In this document: in pieces, positions 7,891 through 16,281 of the stretch
Position numbering within the stretch: the first letter of the stretch is position 1
Layout of the letters: each line of letters starts with the position of its first letter
NCBI GenBank assembly: GCA_023421955.1
Contig: JAEZSE010000050.1
Coordinates: forward strand, 1 to 64,000
Direction of reading: 5' to 3'
Length of the DNA stretch: 64,000 nt
DNA from: Bacillota bacterium
GTDB lineage: Bacteria; Bacillota; Clostridia; Christensenellales; UMGS416
Made by a program: the position numbers and the translations under genes
The notes under the pieces: model-generated
Told to the model about the DNA's origin: nothing
Databases searched by the model: none
Seen by the model: only the letters and a program-made list of their open reading frames with translations

Positions 7891-8895
7891 CTATCTGGCA
7901 CCACGAGCCACATAGTCTGCGGCACACTTGCTGATCTCGTCACACACGATCACATCCACCTCCGGATGGATGGTGCTGGTGCCGCCATAGGTGATGCCGG
8001 GGATGAAATAGCCTGCAGGTCCATATTCGCGGCATGCCCGGCGGGCTTCCTCGCGCACTGCCGCCTCCGTCCACCCGGCCACGTCGATTTTTGCGGTGTC
8101 CACACCACCCATCAACACCATGCGGCCTACCAGGCGCTTCTGCATCGCGGGGATGTCGTTCTGCGGCAGCACGCCCTGCCAGATGTCGATGCCGATCTCG
8201 GCCATATCTTCCACAATCGGCTCGCAAAAGCTGTCTGCATGGTGCATCACGATCACGCCGTTGTCTTTGAGATAACCGTAAAGCTCAGCGTAAAGCGGCT
8301 TGAAAAACCTACGCCAAGTGTCCGGACTCATAAACAACCGTGTCTTTTCGCCCCAGTCGTCGTGAGAGAGCATCACCTGCGGCCTGAGGTTTTCTACCAG
8401 AGCGCGTGCATAGGTCATCTTGTATTCCAGCAACACCCGCAGCAGCTCAGCCATGTGGTCAGGCTCCAGCAGCAAATTGCAGAGCGTATCTTCGATACCC
8501 ATCAGGAAGTGGGCTTGCTCAAACAAACCGCCAGTCATGATCGTGGTGACCAATTTTTCCTCACGAGCTGCCTGTTCTGCAGATTCACGAGCAGCCGACC
8601 AATCAGTGCATTGGCTCAAGAGATCGGGGACCAGAAGATCCCGTCGCCAGTTGGTAATGTCTTTGATCACTTTGTTGTCCGCCGTGATATGCGGAGCGGC
8701 ACCGGGTTGGTCATCATGCCATATGAAGTGGGTTCCCCATATGTCCACAGTTTCCTGGCCGCGCTTGCGGCTGCCGCGCAAGAAGGCTCGAAACGGATCG
8801 TTCGTAATGACTGCAAAAGGCTCCCATCCGTTAACAAGGCGCTCCGGATTGTCACCGGCCATCGTGCGAAGGAAGTTTTCCTTTGCAGTCATCAT
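7891..8895 (-). CDS. Uroporphyrinogen decarboxylase-family protein (methyltransferase-like)
   Basis: 334 residues with the fold pattern of the UroD/MtaA/CmuA family. Segments supporting this are LSHDDWGEKTRLFMSPDTW, GVIVMHHADSFCEPIVEDM and GRMVLMGGVDT. Members outside haem synthesis often act on methyl groups bound to corrinoids or on C1 donors. No haem genes or corrinoid protein lie nearby, so the substrate is unknown. Tandem ATGs start the gene at 8895/8892; the ribosome binding site is weak. It is first of a pair with the downstream esterase. Confidence 0.75.
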   Translation of the reverse strand: MMTAKENFLRTMAGDNPERLVNGWEPFAVITNDPFRAFLRGSRKRGQETVDIWGTHFIWHDDQPGAAPHITADNKVIKDITNWRRDLLVPDLLSQCTDWSAARESAEQAAREEKLVTTIMTGGLFEQAHFLMGIEDTLCNLLLEPDHMAELLRVLLEYKMTYARALVENLRPQVMLSHDDWGEKTRLFMSPDTWRRFFKPLYAELYGYLKDNGVIVMHHADSFCEPIVEDMAEIGIDIWQGVLPQNDIPAMQKRLVGRMVLMGGVDTAKIDVAGWTEAAVREEARRACREYGPAGYFIPGITYGGTSTIHPEVDVIVCDEISKCAADYVARGAR

Positions 8896-9083
8896 GTGCT
8901 AACCCACTCCCAAATTCTTTTCAGAAATCCTGATCATTTCCATCGGCTTCTCAGCCAGACCTATTGCAGGTTTAGGCATTGTTTGCCACAAATTGCCAGC
9001 AGTTGTTTTCGAGTATAACCCTCATAGCCGAGAATGTCCATCATGTTCATCCTCTTTCCTTTCCTGATGATTGCTAAAACTGC
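8896..9083 (-). other. Short possible coding remnant upstream of the UroD-like gene
   Basis: A 29-codon frame (9050-8961, minus) begins at an ATG behind GGAAAGAGG, reads through YEGYTRKQLLAICGKQ and stops. A second short frame in another phase continues to a stop just before the UroD-like gene. Joining the two needs a frameshift near 8970. I do not recognise the product. It may be a decayed gene, a leader peptide or chance. Confidence 0.25.
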
Positions 9084-9117
9084 AAACAAAAAACGGCTGA
9101 TCAAGCCATCAGCCGTT
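9084..9117 (-). terminator. Terminator after the M16 peptidase gene
   Basis: Stem AACGGCTGAT with ATCAGCCGTT, six-base loop, then a T run on the minus strand. Confidence 0.85.
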
Positions 9118-9136
9118 GAAATGCTCTATTAGTTTG

Positions 9137-10399
9137 TTACCCCAGTAGTATCTTCTCCATGTTTTTCCGACCCGGCATCTTGCCAACCGCTGAAGCCGCG
9201 ATATGTTCGTTGTCAAATACATATTGGGCAACCTTCGTCACATCCTCAATGGTGACGGCGTTCACCTTGTTGAGCACCTCTTCCTCCGTGCGAATGGCGT
9301 TGTTCAGCAGCGTGCTCTTGCCCATGTCTGCCATACGGGAGGAAATGCCATCCAGGCCAAGCACATAGCCACCCTTCAGCTGCTCGCGGGAGCGTACAAA
9401 CTCCTCCTCTGTGATGTTGCCCTGCCGGAGGCTTTGCATCTCCTCGCGGATGATCTTCATGACCTCTTCGGCGTTGGCGGGGTTGAGGCCGGCATAGATC
9501 GCAAACAGGCCGCTGCCCACATAACTGGCGGGATAGGTATAGACCGAATAAACCAAGCCCCGCTCCTCACGGATGCGCTGGAAAAGCCGCGAGCTCATGC
9601 CGCCGCCCAGGATGTTGTTCAGCACCAGCATCGGGAACAATTGGTCGTCCATGCGGGGATAGCCCCGGAACGCCACGGAGATGTGTAATTGCTCAATGTC
9701 CTTCTTGCGCACCAGTGCGCGGCGAACGCCATTGTGTTCAAACGGAACAGACTCATAGGGGGTGTGGGGGTGACCATCGGCGCCAAAGTGGGTGTTCAGC
9801 AGCTCATCCATGCGCTGCTCATCATAGTTGCCGGCCATTGAGAACACGAAGTTGCCTGGCCGGTAGTGCTTCTCAAAGTAATTCACCACGTCCTTGCGGG
9901 TGTAGCTCCGAATCTCGTCAGCCAGGCCCAAGATCGGCTTACCCAGGTTGTGGCCGCCGTACCAGGCATCGCTCAGCAGCTCTCCCACCAGGTCTTCCGG
10001 TGTGTCCTCCACCATGGCGATTTCTTCAAGCACCACGTTTTTTTCCATCTCCACCGCCTCTTCGGTGAAGAGCGCGCCGGTGGCCAGGTCGGAAAGCACG
10101 TCCACCGCCAAGGGGATGTGCTCGTCTACGACGCGCACATGAAAGCAGGTGCACTCTTTGGTTGTGTAGGCATTGAGGTGGCCACCCACAGCGTCCATCA
10201 CGGAAGCCAGCTCCCGTGCGGTGCGTTTTTTTGTGCCCTTGAAAATCATGTGCTCAATCAGGTGGGACAGGCCGTGTTCGCCTTCGTTTTCGTGGATGGA
10301 GCCCACGCCCACCCACACGCCCAGCGCCGCTGAGCGGAAATGAGGGATGCGCTCCCCGGCGATGCGCATGCCGTTCGGCATGGTTTTTACGTTGACCAT
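9137..10399 (-). CDS. M16-family zinc peptidase (YmxG/PqqL-like processing peptidase)
   Basis: 420 residues, a single-unit M16B peptidase. The inverted zinc site HLIEH is at residues 46-50, with the third ligand in the glutamate-rich segment around residues 115-127 (EEAVEMEKNVVLEE). The C-terminal half contains ILGGGMSSRLFQRIREERGLVYSVY, the R/Y region that contacts substrate. In Bacillota this gene (ymxG, mlpA) lies next to pnp, and here too it directly follows pnp on the same strand. Cytoplasmic; physiological substrate unknown. ATG at 10399 with GGAGG five bases upstream. Confidence 0.92.
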   Translation of the reverse strand: MVNVKTMPNGMRIAGERIPHFRSAALGVWVGVGSIHENEGEHGLSHLIEHMIFKGTKKRTARELASVMDAVGGHLNAYTTKECTCFHVRVVDEHIPLAVDVLSDLATGALFTEEAVEMEKNVVLEEIAMVEDTPEDLVGELLSDAWYGGHNLGKPILGLADEIRSYTRKDVVNYFEKHYRPGNFVFSMAGNYDEQRMDELLNTHFGADGHPHTPYESVPFEHNGVRRALVRKKDIEQLHISVAFRGYPRMDDQLFPMLVLNNILGGGMSSRLFQRIREERGLVYSVYTYPASYVGSGLFAIYAGLNPANAEEVMKIIREEMQSLRQGNITEEEFVRSREQLKGGYVLGLDGISSRMADMGKSTLLNNAIRTEEEVLNKVNAVTIEDVTKVAQYVFDNEHIAASAVGKMPGRKNMEKILLG

Positions 10400-10510
10400 T
10401 TAAGCCTCCGGTGAAAGAAACGTTACCCGGCGCACCGATGCAAATCATACAGCACGCCGGGTATCAAATAGGGGTTAACTGAAGTTGGTTTGCCCACGAC
10501 TATGAATTGC

Positions 10511-10532
10511 GGGCGGGTACAGAGCCCCGCCC
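10511..10532. repeat. Short GC-rich palindromic repeat, family B, copy 1
   Basis: GGGCGGGTACAGAGCCCCGCCC, followed by a TACACTGAC tail. The same 22 bases, with a TACATTGAC tail, occur at 37970, and a variant at 42508. It lies in the gap between pnp and the M16 gene. Confidence 0.75.
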
Positions 10533-10559
10533 ATACACTGACATCATGGGCAGGCTACC

Positions 10560-10636
10560 TCCCTACCCTCCCTTAAGTCGGTGCGCTCAGCACCGACGAC
10601 TAAGGGGGGATGCCGCGTGAGCGGCAGGGGGGATTT
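10560..10636 (-). repeat. Dispersed GC-rich hairpin repeat, family A, copy 3
   Basis: Minus strand: AAATCCCCCCTG, palindrome GCCGC/GCGGC, CATCCCCCCTT, then a variable second hairpin (GTCGGTGC/GCACCGAC) and AAGGGAGGGTAGGGA. The first bases of the repeat overlap the pnp stop codon. It could act as an mRNA 3' structure for pnp. Confidence 0.82.
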
Positions 10637-12755
10637 ACTTCCCGGCGGCCAACTCCGCCTTCATGCGCTTTTCATCCTCAAGCAATTCTTTGCGGCTGAG
10701 GTTCACGCGGCCCTGGCCGTCGATCTCGATGACCTTGACCAGCACCTTGTCGCCGATGTTGACCTCATCCTCCACCTTGTTGACGCGCTGGGCGGCCAGG
10801 CGGGAGATGTGAACCATGCCGTCCTTACCGGGCAGCAGCTCCACAAAGGCCCCGAAAGGCATGATGCGCACAACGGTGCCAAAGTATACCTCGCCCACCT
10901 CGATCACCTTTGTGATTGCGTCGATCATGCCCTTGGCCTTGGCAGCGGAGATTTGGTCAGGAGAGGCAATGAACACGCGGCCGTCGTCCTCAATGTCGAT
11001 CTTCACGCCGGTTTCGTCGATGATCTTGTTGATCATCTTGCCTCCGGGCCCGATCACCTCGCGGATCTTGTCGGGGTCGATCTTGAACTGGATCACCTTG
11101 GGGGCAAAGGGCGAAAGCTCGGTCTTGGGAGCATTGATCGTCTCCAGCATCTTTCCCAGGATGTGCAGCCTACCCACACGGGCCTGCTCCAGCGCACGCT
11201 CCAGGATCTCACGGTCAATGCCCTTGATTTTGATGTCCATCTGGATGGCGGTAATGCCATCTTTGGTGCCGGCCACCTTGAAGTCCATGTCGCCGAGGAA
11301 ATCTTCCAGGCCCTGGATGTCGGTGAGCACGGCCACGTTGCCGCTCTTTGTGTCTTTGATCAAACCCATCGCCACGCCGGCAACGGGGGCTTTGATCGGA
11401 ACGCCAGCGTCCATCAGCGCCAGGGTGCTGCCGCAAACGCTGGCCTGTGAGGTGGAGCCGTTGGAGGAAATGACTTCGGACACAAGCCGGATGGCGTAGG
11501 GGAACTCTTCCTCGCTGGGGATCACCGGCAGCAGGGCCCGCTCGGCCAGCGCGCCGTGACCAATCTCGCGGCGGCCTGCGCCACGCATGGGCTTGGCCTC
11601 GCCGGTGCTGTAAGGCGGCATGTTATAGTGATGCATATAGCGCTTGGTGTCTTCATCGGTGATGTCATCCAGCCGCTGCACTTCGGAGATGGAGCCCAGC
11701 GTGGCCAGCGTCATCACCTGCGTCTGCCCGCGAGTGAACACGCCCGAGCCATGGGTGCGGGCCAGGATGCCAACCTCGCACCAGATGGGGCGCACGTCGG
11801 TGAGGCCGCGGCCATCGGGCCGCTTGCCCTGCATTACGATTTTTTCACGCACGATTTCCTTGGTGATGTAGTAAAGGCTGTCTTTGATGTCGCCGGTTTT
11901 GCCTGGGAACATCTCGGCAAAATGAGCGAGCACTTCCTGCGTGACCTGCTTGTCACGGTTCTGGCGCTCGGTGCGGTCATCGGTATCGAGGGCCCACACA
12001 CACTTGTCCCACGCGAAGGCGCGCACTGCAGCGTCTACCTCGGGGTCGATGTCATGGGCTTCGTAGCTGAACTTGGGCAGGCCGATCTCGGCTACGATGC
12101 CGTCGATGAAAGCCACGATCTTTTTGATTTCCTCATGGGCAAACAGGATGGCTTCCAGCATCACCTTTTCGGAAACGCCCTCGGCGCCAGCTTCCACCAT
12201 CATCACCGCGTCACGGGTGCCGGACACTACCAGGTGCATCAGGCTCTGCTCCCGCTGGGCGCTGTCGGGGTTGATGATATATTTGCCATCCACCAAGCCT
12301 ACGACCACGCTGCCGGTGGGACCTGCAAACGGGATGTCGGAAATGCTCAGCGCGATCGACGAACCGATCATCGCGAAAACATCTGGCGGGATGTCGGTAT
12401 CCACGGAAAGCACGGTGGCGACCACCTGCACATCGTTGCGGAAATCCTTGGGGAACAGGGGCCGGATGGGCCGGTCAATCAAGCGGCTGGTCAGGATGGA
12501 CTTTTCCGGGGGGCGGCCTTCGCGCTTGATGTAGCCGCCGGGGATCTTGCCCACCGAATACATCTTGGCCTCGTATTCGCAGGAAAGGGGGAAGAAATCG
12601 ATGCCCTCTCGGGGCTTTTCCGAGGCAGTGGCCGTGACCAGCAGGGCGGTGTCGCCACAGCGGATCAGGCACGCGCCGTTAGCCTGGCCGGCATACTTGC
12701 CCGTCTCCACGACGAGCGTACGTCCGCCCAGCTCCATTGAGAATTTTTTGTCCAT
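10635..12755 (-). CDS. pnp: Polyribonucleotide nucleotidyltransferase (PNPase)
   Basis: 706 residues from the ATG at 12755, which has AAGGAG seven bases ahead. PNPase degrades RNA 3' to 5' using phosphate and works in mRNA turnover. Two RNase PH-like domains (about 1-220 and 310-540) are joined by an alpha-helical linker; then a KH domain (IREVIGPGGKMINKIIDETG) and an S1 domain (GEVYFGTVVRIMPFGAFVEL) at the C-terminus. A second in-frame ATG 15 codons upstream, at 12800, also has a GGAGAG ribosome binding site. Lies downstream of rpsO as in many bacteria. Confidence 0.97.
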   Translation of the reverse strand: MDKKFSMELGGRTLVVETGKYAGQANGACLIRCGDTALLVTATASEKPREGIDFFPLSCEYEAKMYSVGKIPGGYIKREGRPPEKSILTSRLIDRPIRPLFPKDFRNDVQVVATVLSVDTDIPPDVFAMIGSSIALSISDIPFAGPTGSVVVGLVDGKYIINPDSAQREQSLMHLVVSGTRDAVMMVEAGAEGVSEKVMLEAILFAHEEIKKIVAFIDGIVAEIGLPKFSYEAHDIDPEVDAAVRAFAWDKCVWALDTDDRTERQNRDKQVTQEVLAHFAEMFPGKTGDIKDSLYYITKEIVREKIVMQGKRPDGRGLTDVRPIWCEVGILARTHGSGVFTRGQTQVMTLATLGSISEVQRLDDITDEDTKRYMHHYNMPPYSTGEAKPMRGAGRREIGHGALAERALLPVIPSEEEFPYAIRLVSEVISSNGSTSQASVCGSTLALMDAGVPIKAPVAGVAMGLIKDTKSGNVAVLTDIQGLEDFLGDMDFKVAGTKDGITAIQMDIKIKGIDREILERALEQARVGRLHILGKMLETINAPKTELSPFAPKVIQFKIDPDKIREVIGPGGKMINKIIDETGVKIDIEDDGRVFIASPDQISAAKAKGMIDAITKVIEVGEVYFGTVVRIMPFGAFVELLPGKDGMVHISRLAAQRVNKVEDEVNIGDKVLVKVIEIDGQGRVNLSRKELLEDEKRMKAELAAGK

Positions 12756-12807
12756 TGTGTGTCTCCTTCTTCTATCTTCTTTTATTATTACCAAATTCAT
12801 TTGGTCT

Positions 12808-12853
12808 CTCCTTCCGGCGGCGGAGCCGCCACCTCCCTACAAGAGGGAGGCAA
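12808..12853 (-). repeat. Tandem hairpin repeat (CCTCCCTC...GGGAGGTGGCGGC type)
   Basis: On the minus strand it reads GCCTCCCTCTTGTAGGGAGG, then GGCGGCTCCGCCGCC. Two adjacent hairpins of this kind recall intergenic repeats common in Clostridia. Its far end supplies the GGAGAG ahead of the alternative pnp start at 12800. Confidence 0.5.
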
Positions 12854-12992
12854 GAAGGAAGAGAACCGGATTAACTTCCATTTTTTTCCATTCCACTAAC
12901 CTGAAACAACCGATTCCTCCGTTTTAGTCAACGAAAGAATCCCAACCTTTATCATGTTTCAACTGGGGAGTTTCATACGGAAAGCATAGCAA

Positions 12993-13019
12993 GCGGCGGA
13001 ACCGTTGAGGCTCCGCCGC
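12993..13019 (-). terminator. Hairpin after rpsO, possible weak terminator
   Basis: GCGGCGGAGCC pairs with GGTTCCGCCGC with one mismatch, five-base loop. Only TTGC follows, so termination may be partial and pnp may be read through from the rpsO promoter. Confidence 0.5.
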
Positions 13020-13027
13020 ACGTTGGT

Positions 13028-13291
13028 TTACTTTCTGAGTTCGAGAGCCTTGATGATTGTGCGGTAACGCTCAATGTCCACATCTTTCAGATAGTTCAAC
13101 AGGCCTCTGCGCTGGCCAACCATCATCAACAATCCTCTGCGGGAGTGGTGGTCCTTCTGGTGAATCTTCAGGTGTTCGTTCAGGTGGTTGATGCGCTCGG
13201 TGAGAAGGGCAATCTGCACTTCGGGCGAGCCGGTGTCTCCGTCGTGGATCTTGTGCTTTTCGATGATTTCGGTCTTCTGGGTCTTGTCCAT
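13028..13291 (-). CDS. rpsO: 30S ribosomal protein S15
   Basis: 87 residues starting at the ATG at 13291, with GGAGG upstream. The S15 signature is plain: HDGDTGSPEVQIALLTERI, HLKIHQKDHHSRRGLLMMV and QRRGLLNYL. S15 binds 16S rRNA early in 30S assembly. The longer upstream frame is ignored because it starts ahead of the ribosome binding site. It is transcribed toward pnp. Confidence 0.98.
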   Translation of the reverse strand: MDKTQKTEIIEKHKIHDGDTGSPEVQIALLTERINHLNEHLKIHQKDHHSRRGLLMMVGQRRGLLNYLKDVDIERYRTIIKALELRK

Positions 13292-13333
13292 GATGAGTAA
13301 ACCTCCTTCATTTTGCAATCGCCTGTGCCCCAG

Positions 13334-13359
13334 TCCGGCGTTGGAGAATCGCCAGGACC
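13334..13359 (-). promoter_or_regulatory. Leader hairpin of rpsO, candidate S15 autoregulation element
   Basis: In the rpsO 5' leader GTCCTGGCG pairs with CGCCGGAC around a nine-base loop. S15 mRNAs in other Bacillota carry leader structures bound by S15. The match here is by position and stem only. Confidence 0.4.
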
Positions 13360-13386
13360 GAGTTCACGGTTCAATTCGCAACGATT

Positions 13387-13415
13387 AGTTTAGCATGATT
13401 GGGTGGGTTTGTAAA
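13387..13415 (-). promoter_or_regulatory. Promoter of rpsO
   Basis: Minus strand TTTACA (13415-13410), 17-base spacer, TAAACT (13392-13387). Confidence 0.8.
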
Positions 13416-13465
13416 TATCTGATTTCTTCTTAAGCTAAATGGAAATCATCCATCAACTCATTCTA

Positions 13466-13494
13466 TTGAAACGATGAATTGGCAGCATTATAAT
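13466..13494 (+). promoter_or_regulatory. Promoter of the first paralogous membrane protein gene
   Basis: TTGAAA, 17-base spacer, TATAAT (13489-13494). Transcription would begin near 13501. This rules out an in-frame ATG at 13474 as the start and points to the ATG at 13525 (or TTG at 13531). Confidence 0.8.
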
Positions 13495-13524
13495 GGTAGT
13501 AACATTATTTTCCGAACTGGAGCA

Positions 13525-13962
13525 ATGCAATTGACACAGTCAAGAAAACGAGCCCTAGTTATATTTGCCGCGCTTGCATTATTTGTTCTGGCGATGTACA
13601 TCAGTTCTGTAGTAGATAACAAAGTGAAATTCACTCGCTTCACTCGTCCACTCTTTGACTGCAACATACCAGAAAATACGAACAAAATGAGGCAGATAGC
13701 ACATTTTGTGGAAGAAACTGGGCAAATGTACGCTGCTCTGATCATTTCATCTGACTTGTCCGAACAAGAATTGAGTGATTTTTATCAGACGAATGTTGTC
13801 AATACAATGAGTTCCAATGAAGCAAAGATCGAGTTTTCCATTGACCAAGTGAAGGAATCTGACCTTGCTTTCTTCGGAAGCCTCGGTAGGTATGATTTTG
13901 ACCAGACGTATGGCGATTCCCAAAGCAAAGCAATTTTCGTCATTGTCTTGTCAAACAGATAG
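13525..13962 (+). CDS. Uncharacterised single-helix membrane protein, paralogue 1
   Basis: 145 residues from ATG 13525. Residues of about 8-28 form one hydrophobic helix (ALVIFAALALFVLAMYI) after a basic start, so the protein is anchored with its body outside. It shares a pattern with the protein at 15724: start MQL, one helix, then F-x-[RK]-PLF-x-C-x-x-P, K about six residues on, SDL[ST]E-x-EL-x-x-[FY]YQ-like and N-V. The start is unsure: GGAG lies only two bases from the ATG but eight from a TTG at 13531. I do not recognise a family. AT-richer than its neighbours. Confidence 0.72.
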   Translation: MQLTQSRKRALVIFAALALFVLAMYISSVVDNKVKFTRFTRPLFDCNIPENTNKMRQIAHFVEETGQMYAALIISSDLSEQELSDFYQTNVVNTMSSNEAKIEFSIDQVKESDLAFFGSLGRYDFDQTYGDSQSKAIFVIVLSNR

Positions 13963-14030
13963 TAACAATCATCTTCTGCGATCTTAAGCAGGAGATACTA
14001 AGCAGAATGATTTAGCGCTGGTGAAAATAA

Positions 14031-14064
14031 GCGCAGAAAACCAAAACTGGTTTCTGCGCCTTCG
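14031..14064. terminator. Bidirectional terminator hairpin
   Basis: GCGCAGAAA-ACCA pairs with TGGT-TTCTGCGC around AAAC, between convergent genes; T-rich tracts follow on both strands. Confidence 0.7.
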
Positions 14065-14098
14065 TTTCATTAGTTTGAATTGTGATTAATTCACAGTC

Positions 14099-15460
14099 TT
14101 ACACCAACAATTTTTTCAGCACCCTGGCCGTATATCGCCCAAGCTCCGCATAATGGCCGGAGATCAGCATCACACCATCTTCCACGCTCATGAACTTGCC
14201 CAGCACATCACCGGCAAACTCCTCGATCGGGATCAGGAAAAGCCCGCTCATCAGCATGCAGGGCTTGCGAAGGCCTCGATGCTCCCCGTTCACCTTCAGC
14301 AGCAGCGAGCCGGCGAGAAACTCATAGCGCGTGCCATCGGGGAATACCGCAACGGCTGAATCACCGGGATTCACCATCTCAACCTTGGCGCCAAACAGCG
14401 TGGCCAGGCCCTCCACGGGCAGATAGAGCCCCGGTGTCTCAAACATCTCATTGATAACGTTTTTGCCAGATGCAGGCCCAACCACGCGCACATATCCGTC
14501 TGGCGAGTGGTGCAGCGGCTCCAGGTGGTCCACCTTGTAGGCGTAGTTGCTGCCCACAGCAATGGCTGAGGTGTCGGCATCGCCCATCAGGATTTTGTTG
14601 GGTTTAGAAATGAGCAGAGAGCCGCCCTCGCGGCTGCAGGCCGAATACAGATAATCCCAAAGCACCTGGGCGCTGTCCGGCGGTTCGCGGTGGCCGCAGC
14701 CCTTGATTTCCCAATTGATGATCGGTGCGTTTTTTCCACGATAGCGCAGGAAGTTGTCTTTGCCCCGCACATCAAGCACAGGCAAACCCTCAATGCCGTT
14801 TGCGCCTTCCCAGATTTCCCGGTTGAGGTCATTCATAAAGTAGCGTTTGGCATAAAGATCCTCCGGGGGCGGATCCGGCAGCTTGAAGAACACATCCTTC
14901 TCGCCGCGCATCTGAATGAGCGGCAGCGCTCCGGTCGGGCGCTCCTCACCGATCATTTCTGCCGGAGACGGGCCGGTGATGTTACCTGCTGCGGCCAGCA
15001 CTTCCGGGTGCACCAGCGTAAACGCCAATGTCATCATTTCACCGTTGGACATGCCCTGCATGAACACACGACTGCCGTCAATGTTGTATCGGTCTTTCAA
15101 GTGAGAGATTAACGCGTAAAGATATGCAATGTCTCGCTCGTCGCAGCACCAACGGGCCGGCACGATGGAGTTGGGGTACACCACGATGAACCCCTCCTGC
15201 TCGGCCAGCAGGTGCCAGGCGGTCACGCGGGTCCAGATGCGCCCGTCACAACCGCCGCCATGCAGCTGTACCACCAGCGGCACAGGCTTCTCACCGGTGT
15301 AGCTTTGGGGCACATACTCATACCACACAGTCTCAATGCCCTTGACCAGCTCCGCCCGCACCTCATGCACGTTGGCTTCCGGCAGCATGGTCATCTGGTC
15401 AAAATTGCGAGTCAGATGTTCCGTCTTTGTGGAAGCAGGAAACAACCCTTCCGTGTTCAA
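14099..15460 (-). CDS. Poly(3-hydroxybutyrate) depolymerase-like esterase with C-terminal copper-amine-oxidase-N-like domain
   Basis: 453 residues. Residues about 30-290 form an alpha/beta hydrolase of the LpqC/PHB depolymerase type: VVQLHGGGCDGRIW (oxyanion loop), FMQGMSNGEMMTL (nucleophile serine), and a late GCGHREPPDSAQ with the histidine. Residues about 340-430 (VEGLATLFGAKVEMVNPGDS and on) resemble the copper amine oxidase N-terminal-like domain seen in Bacillota surface proteins. No signal peptide is visible, which is odd for such a domain. The start is a TTG at 15460 behind AAAGGG; the N-terminus is uncertain. Confidence 0.72.
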   Translation of the reverse strand: MNTEGLFPASTKTEHLTRNFDQMTMLPEANVHEVRAELVKGIETVWYEYVPQSYTGEKPVPLVVQLHGGGCDGRIWTRVTAWHLLAEQEGFIVVYPNSIVPARWCCDERDIAYLYALISHLKDRYNIDGSRVFMQGMSNGEMMTLAFTLVHPEVLAAAGNITGPSPAEMIGEERPTGALPLIQMRGEKDVFFKLPDPPPEDLYAKRYFMNDLNREIWEGANGIEGLPVLDVRGKDNFLRYRGKNAPIINWEIKGCGHREPPDSAQVLWDYLYSACSREGGSLLISKPNKILMGDADTSAIAVGSNYAYKVDHLEPLHHSPDGYVRVVGPASGKNVINEMFETPGLYLPVEGLATLFGAKVEMVNPGDSAVAVFPDGTRYEFLAGSLLLKVNGEHRGLRKPCMLMSGLFLIPIEEFAGDVLGKFMSVEDGVMLISGHYAELGRYTARVLKKLLV

Positions 15461-15493
15461 ATCCCCTCACCCTTTCCTTACATATTTATTGAT

Positions 15494-15538
15494 TAGTGAA
15501 TATTGACAAATTAGGTTCATCAGCCGGTATATTCACTA
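15494..15538. promoter_or_regulatory. Inverted repeat between divergent genes, candidate operator
   Basis: TAGTGAATA (15494-15502) and its perfect complement TATTCACTA (15530-15538), 27 bases apart, lie between the esterase gene and the second paralogue. A TTGACA is embedded at 15503. Confidence 0.4.
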
Positions 15539-15723
15539 TGCAAACTTGTAATGCCATTTGATATTGCTAATTCGAAGTATAATCGCATAAACAGAAACTG
15601 TAAAGCGGTCATACAGCCTGGAAGCAATCCCCCTGCCATGCAAAGCATCAGGTGTTAGCAATGCCAATTGACGATAATCAAACCGGGAGATATCATATTG
15701 ATAAAAAGGAATTATTCAGCGAC

Positions 15724-16233
15724 ATGCAATTGAAAACTAAAATAAGGCGAAAACCGAATATGAAACGGTCGCATCTGTTTGCATTGGCTTTGGGAGCGCT
15801 GATTTTATCCCTGCTGCTATGCAGTCTGGTGATAACACTATCAAACGATCAAGAACTTGCAGCGTTCTCCAAGCCGCTTTTCTCCTGCGCGCTGCCGCCG
15901 AAAACAGCAAAAGTGGTTGAAGTGGCTTACCGAATTGGCGGAATAACAACGATGAATTATAAAGCATATTTGCTCGTCCGGTCTGATTTGACAGAAACAG
16001 AACTGCAGCAATACTATCAAGCAAATGTATTTTCGCTCGCCGAAATAAAACGGAAATCGAATCTGAGCCACAATGTGATAGAGAATCGGAACGGTATCGT
16101 TCGCAGCGTGTTGGAAGATATGGATTCTGCCCTGGTGAAGAATTTATATGATGACAATACAGAGTATCGCTCTTACTATATGGTTGGCATGCATTTTCAA
16201 AAAAAGGGATCTCTGTTTGATCTCAGAAACTAG
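15724..16233 (+). CDS. Uncharacterised single-helix membrane protein, paralogue 2
   Basis: 169 residues from ATG 15724, chosen because the paralogue at 13525 starts with the same ATGCAATTGA. After a basic stretch (KTKIRRKPNMKR) comes one hydrophobic helix (HLFALALGALILSLLLCSLV), then an extracytoplasmic body. FSKPLFSCALPPKTAKV and RSDLTETELQQYYQANVFS match the first paralogue closely. Only two cysteines are visible near the conserved PLF-x-C site. No known family comes to mind. An ATG at 15760 is a later alternative start. Confidence 0.7.
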   Translation: MQLKTKIRRKPNMKRSHLFALALGALILSLLLCSLVITLSNDQELAAFSKPLFSCALPPKTAKVVEVAYRIGGITTMNYKAYLLVRSDLTETELQQYYQANVFSLAEIKRKSNLSHNVIENRNGIVRSVLEDMDSALVKNLYDDNTEYRSYYMVGMHFQKKGSLFDLRN

Positions 16234-16281
16234 CAGGAGCCCAGCGGGCCCCTGCCAGCGTTCCTCTTAAGACATCCAGTT

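Noticed and set aside
11556..12740. 394-codon open frame antisense to pnp
   Set aside because: Fully inside the well-conserved pnp gene, with no start signal and no known motif.
13474..13524. ATG at 13474 as start of the first paralogous membrane protein
   Set aside because: It lies between the -35 and -10 boxes of the gene's own promoter, so it would not be transcribed from there.
15503..15533. TTGACA...TATATT promoter for the second paralogue
   Set aside because: The spacer is 19 bases and the coding start is nearly 200 bases away; too weak to annotate.
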